Source: Planctomycetales bacterium (lineage in GTDB: Bacteria; Planctomycetota; Planctomycetia; Planctomycetales; Planctomycetaceae). Taken from it: a stretch of DNA of 64,000 bases. Location: NCBI GenBank assembly GCA_028285345.1, contig JANQPT010000050.1, forward strand, positions 62,001 through 126,000, read 5' to 3'. The notes below the pieces were generated by a model. It ran no database searches. It was not told the origin of the DNA and saw nothing but the letters and a program-made list of their open reading frames with translations. A program made the translations under genes and the position numbers. Each line of letters starts with the position of its first letter. Position 1 is the stretch's first letter. Shown here piece by piece: positions 1 to 8,224 of the stretch.

Positions 1-293
1 ACGGGCGAGGTGATCAGAATCGAATCGATCCCCGCATTGGCCATAACCTCCGCTTCGCCCAGCGTCGTGCAGCAAACCCCCGCGGCGCCGGCGGCGATCT
101 GCCGCTGGGCGATTTCGACCGACTTGTGCGTCTTAGTATGCGGCCGCAGCACCTGCCGTTTCCCTTCGGCAAACCGGGCCAATTTGCCGAGGTTGGTTTC
201 AAAGATGTCGAGATCGAGCAGCAGCACGGGCGTATCCAACAGTTCCCGCGAGTGGGGTATGCCGATCAAATCGAGATTGGGAGAGACGGACAT
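1..293 (-). CDS. D-threonine aldolase / D-serine dehydratase-like PLP enzyme, partial
   Basis: Only the N-terminal 97 residues are in the window; the gene continues past base 1. The start at 293 is preceded by AGGAG at a good distance. The reading has the shape of the alanine-racemase N-terminal barrel used by fold-type III D-threonine aldolases and DSD1-type D-serine dehydratases: a TPVLLLDLD strand near residues 21-29 and the RPHTKTHK motif at 50-57, whose first Lys (about K54) is the expected PLP Schiff-base residue. Enzymes of this family cleave or deaminate D-3-hydroxy amino acids in the cytosol. It is the last visible gene of a minus-strand run with the fatty-acid-type genes upstream, but about 260 bases with a repeat element separate it from the next gene, so co-transcription is uncertain. 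The exact substrate cannot be told. Confidence 0.8.
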   Translation of the reverse strand, partial: MSVSPNLDLIGIPHSRELLDTPVLLLDLDIFETNLGKLARFAEGKRQVLRPHTKTHKSVEIAQRQIAAGAAGVCCTTLGEAEVMANAGIDSILITSP

Positions 294-383
294 CACGCTC
301 CTGCTTACCAAGATTGCGGTCGACCAAACACTCCGCAACGATAGCGGGGAGTTCACGATTAGTCTAACGACAAACCCAAAACC

Positions 384-542
384 GGGTGGCCGCGATTGCA
401 TCGCAATCGGGGTGCCGCAGGCACATGAGGCCGCAATTTGACCGCTCCTGATTTGGGCGGTTCCGCAGCCTTAGTGAACGCTGAAATTGCCGCCTCTTGC
501 AGGCTTCGCCTGCCCCGATTGCGATGCAATCGCGGCCACCCC
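384..542. repeat. 158-bp paired palindromic element, copy 1 (full)
   Basis: Two inverted units of about 57 bases face each other across a spacer of about 42 bases. Each unit starts or ends with GGGTGGCC and holds two small hairpins: one of the form GATTGC-nnn-GCAATC and one of the form GTGCC/GGCAC (left unit) or GCAGGC/GCCTGC (right unit). The same plan occurs at 18595, 21042 and 28749, and half copies at 5544, 36523 and 44236. It fills most of the gap between the aldolase-like gene and the dehydrogenase. It has no coding function that I can see. Confidence 0.85.
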
Positions 543-551
543 TTTGGGGGT

Positions 552-1805
552 TCATGCGAAACTGCTATTGCCGTCGGAGGACATGCGGCGCATCTGTTCC
601 GTTGGTTGATAGCGCAGCCCCAGGGGGGAGAACGGGGCGAGCATTTCCAGGATCGTCGTCATGCCCAGCCGTTCCGCCCAGCCGAGCAATCCGCCGTCGG
701 TTACTGGAAAACCAATACCGTAAACGAGCGCATCATCAATGTCGCGCGGGCCGGTCACCAGCCCTTCGTCCAACACTCTCATTGCTTCGGTGAGCATCGG
801 CAGGAACAAGCGGGCAGTCAGTTCTTCCTTTGAGAACGGGCGCGGCGATTGCTTGCGTTCGTCGATGATCGCCGTTGCCGCCGGAGACGGTTTGGATGGC
901 TGTCCGTCGTCGCCGTAGACATAGAACCCCTGCTTTGTCTTATATCCAAAATCGCCGCGTTCAAAGAGTGCGAGTAACAGTCCGGAAGGCAGCATGCGTT
1001 CGGGAAATGCGTCATAAATCACCGTGCCGGCGCGAAGGGCGACGTCGATGCCAATGCCGTCAATCGCCGCAAGCGGGCCGAGCGGCATGCCGAACTCGAC
1101 CGCGGCGGCTTCGATTTCCTCAAACTTTGCACCTTCCAGCAACAAAACTGTGGCCTCGTTCAAGTAAGGCGTCAACAGCCGGTTGACAACGAAGCCAGGG
1201 CTGTCGCCCACCACCACCGGCCGTTTGCCGAGACTGCGAGCGTATTCCACCGCCGCGGATAGCGTTGCGTCACTGGTCTGTTCGCCCCGCACAATCTCCA
1301 ACAACGGCCGCTCCGCAACCGGATGACAAAAATGCAGACCCACGAAACGCTCGGGATGCTCGAGCTTAGCGGCGATCTGCGTAATCGGAATGCTGGACGT
1401 ATTCGAGGCAAATAAGGACTCCGGCGAAGTGTACGTTTCGAGCTTCGCAAAAATTCGTTGCTTGACCGCCAACCGCTCGACCGCCGCTTCGATGATCAAG
1501 TCGCTCGCAGCCAACTCTTGACGGCACTGCGTCCCAGAGATCAGTTTCTGAGCTTGCTGCCGCGAGTCGAGATTCGCTTCCAGTTCCGCAACCGCGCCGG
1601 AGAGTGCGTCGTTCGACGTATCGCTGATGCGGACGGAGATCCCTTGCTGCAAATTCGCCGCGGCGATGCCACGCCCCATCACACCCGCCCCAATCACGCT
1701 CACCGAGCGGATGCGCCCAGGTTGCTCACCTGGGGAATTCACTCCGTCAGCGAGGCGGGAGATCCAACTTGGCGACTGCGTGGCAGTATTGGTTTTGACC
1801 GGCAT
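552..1805 (-). CDS. 3-hydroxyacyl-CoA dehydrogenase, stand-alone
   Basis: 417 residues. It oxidises L-3-hydroxyacyl-CoA to 3-ketoacyl-CoA with NAD, or the reverse. The NAD-binding Rossmann motif GAGVMGRGIAAA is at residues 39-50; SNTSS and the LHFCHPV segment carry the catalytic Ser/Asn and His, followed by LLEIVRG with the partner Glu. Both C-terminal helical domains are present, the first with GFVVNRLLTPYLNEA and the second ending with the FadJ-type signature around ALVYGIGFPVTDGG. It matches the dehydrogenase half of FadB/FadJ, but the N-terminal enoyl-CoA hydratase half is absent. No clear ribosome binding site precedes the start at 1805. It lies downstream of two ketosynthase genes on the same strand, which suggests a role in making or modifying an acyl chain rather than plain beta-oxidation; that link is inference. 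Confidence 0.88.
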   Translation of the reverse strand: MPVKTNTATQSPSWISRLADGVNSPGEQPGRIRSVSVIGAGVMGRGIAAANLQQGISVRISDTSNDALSGAVAELEANLDSRQQAQKLISGTQCRQELAASDLIIEAAVERLAVKQRIFAKLETYTSPESLFASNTSSIPITQIAAKLEHPERFVGLHFCHPVAERPLLEIVRGEQTSDATLSAAVEYARSLGKRPVVVGDSPGFVVNRLLTPYLNEATVLLLEGAKFEEIEAAAVEFGMPLGPLAAIDGIGIDVALRAGTVIYDAFPERMLPSGLLLALFERGDFGYKTKQGFYVYGDDGQPSKPSPAATAIIDERKQSPRPFSKEELTARLFLPMLTEAMRVLDEGLVTGPRDIDDALVYGIGFPVTDGGLLGWAERLGMTTILEMLAPFSPLGLRYQPTEQMRRMSSDGNSSFA

Positions 1806-1842
1806 CTGGGTTCGCGCGTTATGGTTGATTGTGGAAGGACTT

Positions 1843-2014
1843 TAAGCCACAGAGGACACAGAGATCACAGAGAAGATCGTCGACTTACACTCAACGCTAT
1901 TGGGCATACCAATCTTGGTTCCAGCAGAGGCCGTCGGCCAATGAAACCGCGTATCGTCCCATGCCTACAGCCTCCCGCCAAAAGTTCTCTGTGTCCTCTG
2001 TGATCTCTGTGGCC
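1843..2014. repeat. Facing arrays of CACAGAG-type 9-nt words
   Basis: The left arm at 1843-1874 is three tandem 9-mers of the form CACAGAGNN; the right arm at 1984-2014 is the reverse complement of the same kind of words but with the middle two words in swapped order. The arms can pair over nearly 30 bases and enclose about 110 bases of unremarkable sequence. It sits between the dehydrogenase and the ketosynthase gene. Confidence 0.75.
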
Positions 2015-2018
2015 AATC

Positions 2019-3329
2019 CTAAGCGGCGCGGCGGAGCGCTGTGGCACGGGCGGACTCGTCGAAGCGTGACAGGACAAGCGCCGCGTTTTGGCCGCCGAAG
2101 CCGATGTTGTTGCTCAGCACGTGCCGGCAATCGAGTTCCCGGGCGACGTTGGGGATGTAGTCCAGATCGCATTCGGGATCCGGCGTTGAGTAGTTGATCG
2201 TGGGTGGCGCGACGCCGTGTTTGATCGCCAGCAGGCAAACCGCCGCTTCGATCGCGCCGCAAGCGGTCGTGGCGTGGCCCAGCATGCTCTTGGTGCTGGA
2301 GATCGGCGTCCGGTGCGCATCGGCGCCGAAAGCCCGTTTGACCGCCAGTGTTTCGATCTTGTCGTTGAGCACCGTCCCAGTGCCGTGCGCGTTGATATAA
2401 TTGATCTGATCGGTGTTCAGTTCCGCTTCGCGAAGCGCGCGGCCGATCGCCGTGGCGATGCCGCGTCCGTCGGGATGCGTGTCCGTCACGCGATATGCGT
2501 CCTGCGACGAACCGTAGCCGGCGACCTCGCCCCAAATGTCCGCGCCCCGGCGGCGGGCGTGATCCAGTTCTTCCAGCACAAAAACGGCAGCTCCTTCACC
2601 GATCACGAATCCGTCCCGTTCGCGGTCGAACGGCCGGACAGCCGTTTCCGGGTCTTCGTTGCGCGTGCTAAGCGCCGAGAGCCGTTGAAATCCGGTGACG
2701 CCGAAGGGGTGTATCGTGCTGTGCGAGCCGCCGGCGAGCATCACGTCGGCGTCGTCGCGGCGGATCATCCGCGCCGCTTCGCCGATCGCCTGCGTGCTGG
2801 AGACGCATGCGGCGATGCAATTCAAATTCGGTCCCTGGGCGTCGAACAGCGACGCCAAATGTCCGGCGGGCAGATTTGGTTCGTACTCGCATTCGGCGTC
2901 GGGATCGAAGATCCGCAGTGCGGTCCGGTCAAATCCAACCGATTCGCCGTCGGTTGTCTGTCGGCTGATCGATTCCGTAAAGCGGTCAAAGTCGGCAAAC
3001 GCTTCGCCGCAGCCGAGATAGACCCCCATGCGGAGCGGGTCGATGTGCGATCGCTCTAAACCGGCGCCGCGGCCTGCTTTGAGACCCGCGCCGATGGCAA
3101 ACGTCGTCTGCCGCGGACAGTGCGACCACTGGCGGGGGTTTTCGCCGACGTCCCACAGATCCCAGTCGCGAACTTCTGCGGCAATCCGCACCGGAAAGTT
3201 GTTGGCGTCGAACAAAGTCAACGGACCGATTCCGGACCGCCCCGCGGTAAGATGCTGCCACAGGGCATCTAAGTCCGCCCCCAACGGCGTCACGCAGCCT
3301 ACGCCGGTGATCACAACGCGTCGATGCAT
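2019..3329 (-). CDS. Beta-ketoacyl-ACP synthase (FabF/KAS II family, catalytically complete)
   Basis: 436 residues, the usual length for FabF. It condenses an acyl thioester with malonyl-ACP. The thiolase-fold catalytic set is intact: C175 in CIAACVSST, H315 in NAHGTGT, K347 and H352 in STKSMLGHA. The N-terminus RRVVITGVGCVTPLG is typical of the family. The gene is 376 bases downstream of a second ketosynthase on the same strand whose active site is altered. The two together resemble the KS-alpha/KS-beta (chain-length factor) pairs of type II polyketide and aryl-polyene systems. No acyl carrier protein, malonyl transferase or ketoreductase gene is seen nearby, so a plain FabF role in fatty-acid synthesis remains possible. 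Confidence 0.9.
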   Translation of the reverse strand: MHRRVVITGVGCVTPLGADLDALWQHLTAGRSGIGPLTLFDANNFPVRIAAEVRDWDLWDVGENPRQWSHCPRQTTFAIGAGLKAGRGAGLERSHIDPLRMGVYLGCGEAFADFDRFTESISRQTTDGESVGFDRTALRIFDPDAECEYEPNLPAGHLASLFDAQGPNLNCIAACVSSTQAIGEAARMIRRDDADVMLAGGSHSTIHPFGVTGFQRLSALSTRNEDPETAVRPFDRERDGFVIGEGAAVFVLEELDHARRRGADIWGEVAGYGSSQDAYRVTDTHPDGRGIATAIGRALREAELNTDQINYINAHGTGTVLNDKIETLAVKRAFGADAHRTPISSTKSMLGHATTACGAIEAAVCLLAIKHGVAPPTINYSTPDPECDLDYIPNVARELDCRHVLSNNIGFGGQNAALVLSRFDESARATALRRAA

Positions 3330-3705
3330 GTCACGGCTTTCAGATGAAAAAGTTCAAACGTGTTCGTCGGTGTGCCATGGTCTCACGACGGTAGGCGAGT
3401 GACCATGCGGCGTGCTATCCCGCCGTTGCATGCTCACTCGGCATTTCATGCCGCGAGAGCATGGCACCCAATGTTCGTTACGGCGGATGTCATTTCTGCA
3501 TGCTACTTCGCCCCGAAAGTGGCAATGACAAGTCAGCCCAGCGGCAGAGCGATGCGGCGATAGCCGCTGAGCGCCGCCCTGGATTGAGTTGTCTTCCAAT
3601 CATTTGCCCTGAAGGGGCGCAACAAGTCGATGTCCGTGCCGCCCTGGGCTAATTTGTTTCGTCCACGTTGGGGCAAGAACGCTCAATTCTAGCTGCATCA
3701 TTGAT
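3330..3705. other. Gap between the two ketosynthase genes, hairpin repeats only
   Basis: No gene is supported here. The stretch holds a repeat of about 48 bases at 3369-3416 that recurs inverted at 32921-32967, and a small piece near 3610-3660 resembling the CCCAGGGCGG/GCCCTGGGCTAA hairpin sequence seen again around 20911-20950. The gap is long for an operon, so the downstream ketosynthase may have its own promoter. Confidence 0.6.
3369..3416 (+). repeat. GTGAGCATG-type repeat, copy 1
   Basis: About 45 bases, with the core TCTCACG...GGCGAGTGACCATGC. The reverse complement of 32921-32967 matches it at most positions. Internal short inverted repeats suggest a hairpin. Both copies are intergenic. 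Confidence 0.6.
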
Positions 3706-5043
3706 TCAAAAACGGCAATGTGCTTGAGGCTCACAAGCCGCCACGGCCAGGCAACTCGCTTGGCCTTGGGCGACGATACTCAAGTTCAAAAAGGTCTCAC
3801 CCGGTTCGCGGTCCGCCGAACGGACCGGTGCGACGGGACACTGTGGGTCCGGTTCTTCGTAATTCAACACTGGAAACAACCGATCGTTTTTCAAGGCCAA
3901 CAAGCTCGCGACGACTTCCAACGCGCCGCTGCCCGCTCCGGCGTTTCCGGTATTGCTCTTGGCCGCCACCAGCGGGATTTTGCTTGTCCGTTCGCCAAAC
4001 ACTTTGCGGATGCCCGCCACTTCTTCGATGTCGCTACGGTGTGTGCTCAAACCATGGGCGTGGATGTGGCCGATCGAATCGGGCGAGAGTCTTGCCTTGT
4101 TCAGAGCCGCGCTAATCGCATTCGCCAACGCCTTGTCACGGTGCGCAGTATGGCCGGGGCCGACGACACAGGATGACCCCGCACCGAGAATCTCGCCGTA
4201 GATCGTCGCGCCTCGGTCGACGGCCGCTTCATAGTCTTCCAAAACCAGCGCCGCCGCTCCTTCGGCGATGACCGCCCCTTTTCGCTTGCGATCAAACGGT
4301 CGGCAGATTGACTCTGGTTGTCCCGCAGCGGCGGCGACTTGTTCTTCGAGTTCCGCGTGCAGTTTATTGAACGGCAAGATCGACGTCCCCGTCGCGCCGG
4401 TGATCATCGCGTCGGCCGCCCCCTCTTGAATCGCGGCGCATGCCTCGGCGATTGAGAGATTGGCAGCCGCCTCGCGTTGAGTGATCGTGTTATTCGGTCC
4501 CTGCAAGTCGTGATAGATCGAGACGTAGCAGGCAGGCATATTCGGCAGGCACTTCAGCAGCCAGAGCGGCGCCACTTGCTCCAACCCGTCGCTGCCCCAG
4601 CGCTGGAAGTCGAATGCTTGTTGCTCGTCGGAACAGGCACGCACTCCCGCTTCAAAATCGGCCGGCAGCATCGAGACGTTGCCCGCCCCGAAGCAGACGC
4701 CGATTCGCTCCGGATCATACCCGACACCGAGCACTCCGCTCTCAGTGATCGCCTGCTGCGCCGCGGCAACGCCCATCTGCGTTTCACGGTTCATCAGCTT
4801 CAGCGCTTTACGGATGGACTTTTTGAGGTCCTTCTCCAGCGGCCCGAAATCGTCGATCCGGCCTTGAAATTCACGGGCCGCGCCGACGCAAAACGGCGGT
4901 TCACCGGGCGTCTCGTTGAGCGAAACTCCGCTGCGGCCGTCGATCAGCGCCTGCCAGAATTCGTCGATCGAATTGCCCAGCGGACTGATCACCCCCAGCC
5001 CGGTCACCACGATGCGCCGTTGTTGTTGATAGGCGGAAATCAT
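3706..5043 (-). CDS. Ketosynthase homologue with altered active site (KS-beta / chain-length-factor-like)
   Basis: 445 residues with clear FabF-family fold signatures (IVVTGLGVISPLG at the N-terminus; PFDRKRKGAVIAEGAAALVLED). The catalytic positions are changed. The Cys of the TACxxG elbow is Glu at residue 191 (codon at 4471-4473, inside GPNNTITQREAAAN), and the second catalytic His is Asn at 367 (KSNTGNAGAG). The first His is kept at 330 (IHAHGLST), as is K362. Chain-length factors of type II polyketide synthases replace the Cys with Gln and act as the non-condensing partner of an active KS. The Glu here and the intact KS just downstream fit that arrangement. AAGGATG precedes the start. It is the first gene of the minus-strand run. 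It may alternatively be a decarboxylating initiation enzyme. Confidence 0.85.
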   Translation of the reverse strand: MISAYQQQRRIVVTGLGVISPLGNSIDEFWQALIDGRSGVSLNETPGEPPFCVGAAREFQGRIDDFGPLEKDLKKSIRKALKLMNRETQMGVAAAQQAITESGVLGVGYDPERIGVCFGAGNVSMLPADFEAGVRACSDEQQAFDFQRWGSDGLEQVAPLWLLKCLPNMPACYVSIYHDLQGPNNTITQREAAANLSIAEACAAIQEGAADAMITGATGTSILPFNKLHAELEEQVAAAAGQPESICRPFDRKRKGAVIAEGAAALVLEDYEAAVDRGATIYGEILGAGSSCVVGPGHTAHRDKALANAISAALNKARLSPDSIGHIHAHGLSTHRSDIEEVAGIRKVFGERTSKIPLVAAKSNTGNAGAGSGALEVVASLLALKNDRLFPVLNYEEPDPQCPVAPVRSADREPGETFLNLSIVAQGQASCLAVAACEPQAHCRF

Positions 5044-5211
5044 TTCTGCATCCTTGCGAAACTACCGCGACGGTTCCTCGAACCCGTGCAAATCGGGCTG
5101 CGGGAGAATACGGGAATCCCGGCAAACTGTCGAGCCGTCTTTTGAGAAGGCAGTTTTGAGATGCACACTTGGCCGGATCAATGATTTTGGAGTATTCTCC
5201 CACCACGTCGG

Positions 5212-5232
5212 GTAGGGTCCGCTGTGCGGACC
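5212..5232. repeat. GGTCCGC/GCGGACC hairpin repeat
   Basis: GTAGGGTCCGCTGTGCGGACC forms a 7-bp stem with a 3-base loop. The same unit is found near 20738, 20989 and 21284, and inverted near 56222. Confidence 0.7.
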
Positions 5233-5288
5233 GCCAGAAATTTGTTTTCCAAAATCCAAACAGTACGCACGCTGAATCAAAAATATCT

Positions 5289-5450
5289 CGCGCAGAGACA
5301 CAGAGACGCAGAGGGGAAGAAAGATGAGTTGACTTCCGGTCGGCATGTGAGGAGAAATTTGGTAAGCCTGTTCAATCCCGTCGAATTGACCACGTCTTCT
5401 TAGTTGAAGAGTTCTTTTTGCTCTGCGCCTCTGCGACTCTGCGCGCAATT
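5289..5450. repeat. Facing arrays of GCAGAGAC-type words
   Basis: The left arm (5289-5316) has GCAGAGAC, ACAGAGAC, GCAGAGG in tandem; the right arm (5420-5450) has the complementary CTCTGCGCC, TCTGCGAC, TCTGCGCG words. About 100 bases lie between. Same architecture as at 1843, 12262 and 54304 but with different words. Confidence 0.7.
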
Positions 5451-5543
5451 ATCTGATTCACCGCGTACGGGAGCGGCAATGCCTGCAAGAGTCTGCAGTT
5501 GCCGCGTAGAATATTTTCGCGACACTTCCAGACCGGGGGGGCG

Positions 5544-5598
5544 GTGAAATTGCGGCCTCTTGTGCCTGCGGCACCCCGATTTTCAATCGGGGCCACCC
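5544..5598. repeat. Half copy of the 158-bp element
   Basis: One unit only, in the orientation that ends with GGCCACCC, with the GTGCC/GGCAC hairpin of the left-unit type. It ends about 60 bases before the glycosyltransferase start and produces a spurious upstream reading-frame extension. Confidence 0.75.
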
Positions 5599-5658
5599 GT
5601 CGTGATGACACACAGTGTTTTTAGTTCGATTTCGAAGAGTGAGAGTACTCGCACCGGC

Positions 5659-6840
5659 ATGAAAGTCGTCCACATCATCACGCGGCTAATTCTCGGCGGG
5701 GCCCAGGAGAATACGCTGCTGACGGTCGAAGGTCAGCAGGAGGCCGGCGACGACGTAACGCTGATCACCGGACCCGCTCTGGGGCCGGAGGGGAGTTTGC
5801 TGCAGCGTGCCGAACGACGCGACATCGACGTCCGCATCATCGACGACCTGCGGCGCGAGATACATCCGCTCCGCGACTGGCGAAGTTATCGGGAACTGCT
5901 GCGGCTGCTGCGGGAACTTCAGCCGCAGGTCGTCCATACGCACAGTTCTAAGGCGGGCATTTTGGGGCGTGCAGCGGCCTACAAGTTACGCATTCCCACG
6001 GTGCACACGATTCACGGATCGCCGTTTCACCAATACCAGACCCGCGCTGCGCATGAATTATATCGCCGCTGCGAACGATGGGCGGCCCACCGCTGCGACA
6101 AGTTGGTGAGCGTCTGCGACGCGATGACTGAGCAGTACGTCGCCGCTGGAATCGCGCCGCGCGAGAAGTTTCAAACGGTCTACAGCGGCATGGAGGTGGA
6201 GCCGTTTCTGCATCCGCCGCAGCCACGAAACGCGGTGCGTGCGGAGTTCGGATTTACTGATGAGCACGTCGTGGTCGGCAAGATCGCACGGCTGTTTCAT
6301 CTCAAAGGGCACGAATATGTGATCGACGCGGCGAGCGAAGTGGTCCGGCACAACCCGCAGGTCCGATTCTTGTTTGTCGGGGACGGGATCTTGCAAGACG
6401 ACCTCAAACAGCGGATTGGGCGGGCTGGTTTGGGCGACCATTTTGTCTTCGCCGGGCTGGTCGCACCTCAGCGAATTCCGGAACTGATCGGCGCGATGGA
6501 TATTGTCGTGCACGCCAGTTTGCGCGAGGGGCTCGCCCGCGTGTTGCCGCAAGCGCTGATCGGCGGCAAGCCGGTGATTAGTTACGACATCGACGGCGCC
6601 CGCGAAGTCTGCATCGAGGGCGAAACCGGTTTTCTGCTACCGCCCAAGTCGGTCGCGGAATTGGCCGGCGCGATCAATCGACTGGCCGACGATGCCGAAT
6701 TGCGACGTCGATTTGGAGAAACGGGCCGCGAGCGGTTTACCGAACGGTTTCGCGATCGGACGATGGTGGCGGAATTGCGGGGGATTTATCGGGCGTTGGG
6801 TGATGCACACGATGGAACTCCCGGCGGAGCCGGGGGCTGA
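5659..6840 (+). CDS. Glycosyltransferase family 4 (group 1)
   Basis: 393 residues from the ATG at 5659. Upstream in-frame ATGs at 5560 and 5605 fall in or next to the repeat half-element and encode a sequence unlike the family, so I reject them. The N-terminal GT-B domain opens with VVHIITRLILGGAQENTLL and has HTIHGSPFH. The C-terminal domain has the nucleotide-sugar region GKIARLFHLKGHEYVIDA and the EGLARVLPQALIGGKPVI segment, in which the second residue of the EX7E motif is Gln instead of Glu. It likely transfers a sugar from a nucleotide donor to a surface glycan or lipid precursor at the cytoplasmic face of the membrane. No other glycan gene is adjacent, and the acceptor is unknown. Confidence 0.88.
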   Translation: MKVVHIITRLILGGAQENTLLTVEGQQEAGDDVTLITGPALGPEGSLLQRAERRDIDVRIIDDLRREIHPLRDWRSYRELLRLLRELQPQVVHTHSSKAGILGRAAAYKLRIPTVHTIHGSPFHQYQTRAAHELYRRCERWAAHRCDKLVSVCDAMTEQYVAAGIAPREKFQTVYSGMEVEPFLHPPQPRNAVRAEFGFTDEHVVVGKIARLFHLKGHEYVIDAASEVVRHNPQVRFLFVGDGILQDDLKQRIGRAGLGDHFVFAGLVAPQRIPELIGAMDIVVHASLREGLARVLPQALIGGKPVISYDIDGAREVCIEGETGFLLPPKSVAELAGAINRLADDAELRRRFGETGRERFTERFRDRTMVAELRGIYRALGDAHDGTPGGAGG

Positions 6841-6895
6841 GGGGGGGCGACGGTGCGAACATCCCCGGACTTTGCCGGGTGTTATCGCGGATTAT

Positions 6896-8035
6896 TCATC
6901 CAACAACGCGGCGTTTCTTACGCCCGCCGATGAAGCTATCGATCACCATGTTGCCCAAGTCATTGGCGTCGCAATACGCGCACACGCCGCGGGATACTTC
7001 CGCCATTTGCTCCACAAAATTCACCAGCCCGAGATAAAAGTAATCCTCGATCAGCGCGAAGCTCGAAAGATGGATTCCCTCGTCAGCGCAGCGTTTGACT
7101 TCCGCCAGCGTGCGGCGGGCGGTGCTCTCCGCCGGCGGGTAGATCAGCACAATCTCCCGCCCGTCGATGTGCGCCGTCGGTTCGCCGTCCGTAATCGTGA
7201 TGATTTGCTTGTTCTGCGCCGGCTGCCGGTTGAGGATGCGGCGGGCGAACTGCAATCCCGCTTGAATGTTCGTAAAGTGCTGCGGGACAAATTGCGGCGG
7301 GTTGTCGAGATTGATCTTCAGCCGCACCCGCGAATCGAAAATGCTCACCGGCTTCGGCGAGGAATACAGCAGCTCCCGTTCGGTCAACGCCGAGGCATAC
7401 GTATAGAAGCCGACGACTTGTAAGAAATCGCCCTGGTACTTGCCACGCACCAGCGATTGCAGTGCCATAGCGACTCGCTTGGCTTGGCCGAACTTGCCGT
7501 ATCGCATCATGCTGCCCGACATATCCAGCAGCACGACCGTCGCGCAGGACGTCTGGTACTCCGTGTCGTAGACGACGAAATCATCTTCAGAGACGGAAAT
7601 CGGCGAGCCGCCCCCTTGCCGGTAAAGCGCGTTTTTGAGCGTCTCGTGCATGTTGAGGTTGGCCACCGGATCGCCGTATTCGTACGCCTTCGACTCTTCG
7701 TGCAGCGTCTGCCCGGCGCCACGATACTCGGTCTCGTGACTGCCCAGCTTGTCTTTGCGGGAAATGTCGAACAGATCCTCCAGCGCCCGCGTCTCCGCCC
7801 GTTTGACCCCCTTGCCGGTCACGACGAATTGTCCATCTTCGTCGCGGTCGATATAACCTTGTTTGAGCAGCAGATCGAGGATGTCCGGATTTTCCTCTTC
7901 GAGCTGGTCCAGCATGTCCAGCACTTCGTCTCCGTAGTCCATCATGTAGTTGCTGAACTGATCGAAGATTTGGTCGGCCGATTGCGGCGTGAATTGCTGC
8001 GTGCCGTCCCAGCGGCTGTATTGAAACGAGGGCAT
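6896..8035 (-). CDS. VWA-domain protein
   Basis: 379 residues, no signal peptide or membrane segment. The first 160 residues are acidic and helical and mention no known domain. A von Willebrand A domain follows, with the metal-ion adhesion motif DMSGSM at 171-176 and the later TDGEPTAH segment. VWA proteins of this cytosolic type often work with a MoxR-like AAA ATPase, but none is encoded next to it. AAGGAG lies upstream of the start. It is convergent with the glycosyltransferase, with only 55 bases between the stops. Confidence 0.8.
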   Translation of the reverse strand: MPSFQYSRWDGTQQFTPQSADQIFDQFSNYMMDYGDEVLDMLDQLEEENPDILDLLLKQGYIDRDEDGQFVVTGKGVKRAETRALEDLFDISRKDKLGSHETEYRGAGQTLHEESKAYEYGDPVANLNMHETLKNALYRQGGGSPISVSEDDFVVYDTEYQTSCATVVLLDMSGSMMRYGKFGQAKRVAMALQSLVRGKYQGDFLQVVGFYTYASALTERELLYSSPKPVSIFDSRVRLKINLDNPPQFVPQHFTNIQAGLQFARRILNRQPAQNKQIITITDGEPTAHIDGREIVLIYPPAESTARRTLAEVKRCADEGIHLSSFALIEDYFYLGLVNFVEQMAEVSRGVCAYCDANDLGNMVIDSFIGGRKKRRVVG

Positions 8036-8157
8036 GATCGCGGCTCCTTGGTGTGGTGCATCAATAGTAGACGCTCACCGCGGTGCGGGCAATACGGCGG
8101 TAGGATCACGAAAACCCCTGCCCGATGGTGCCGCAGCAGAAACGAACGACAGAAATT

Positions 8158-8192
8158 GGCCACAGATTGACACGGATGAAACACGGATTTCG
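8158..8192 (+). repeat. Solo arm of ACACGGAT-type words
   Basis: CCACAGATTG, ACACGGATGA and AACACGGAT in tandem, just upstream of the methyltransferase. It has the same word-array style as the paired elements but I find no facing arm. Confidence 0.6.
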
Positions 8193-8224
8193 CATACGAA
8201 GCAAACCCTTGAATCGTTAGTCGC

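Larger units (their letters stand above)
5044..5658. other. Divergent intergenic region with three repeat types
   Basis: This 615-base gap lies between divergently transcribed genes (ketosynthase on minus, glycosyltransferase on plus). It holds the GTAGGGTCCGC hairpin at 5212-5232, facing GCAGAG word arrays at 5289-5316 and 5420-5450, and a half copy of the 158-bp element at 5544-5598. No acyl carrier protein or other small gene was found in it. Confidence 0.6.

Noticed and set aside
364-555. Short frames encoding peptides that begin MCLRHPDC..AIAATR (also near 5560, 18380 and 28603)
   Set aside because: They are translations of the 158-bp repeat element; the same peptide appears wherever the repeat does and has no gene context.
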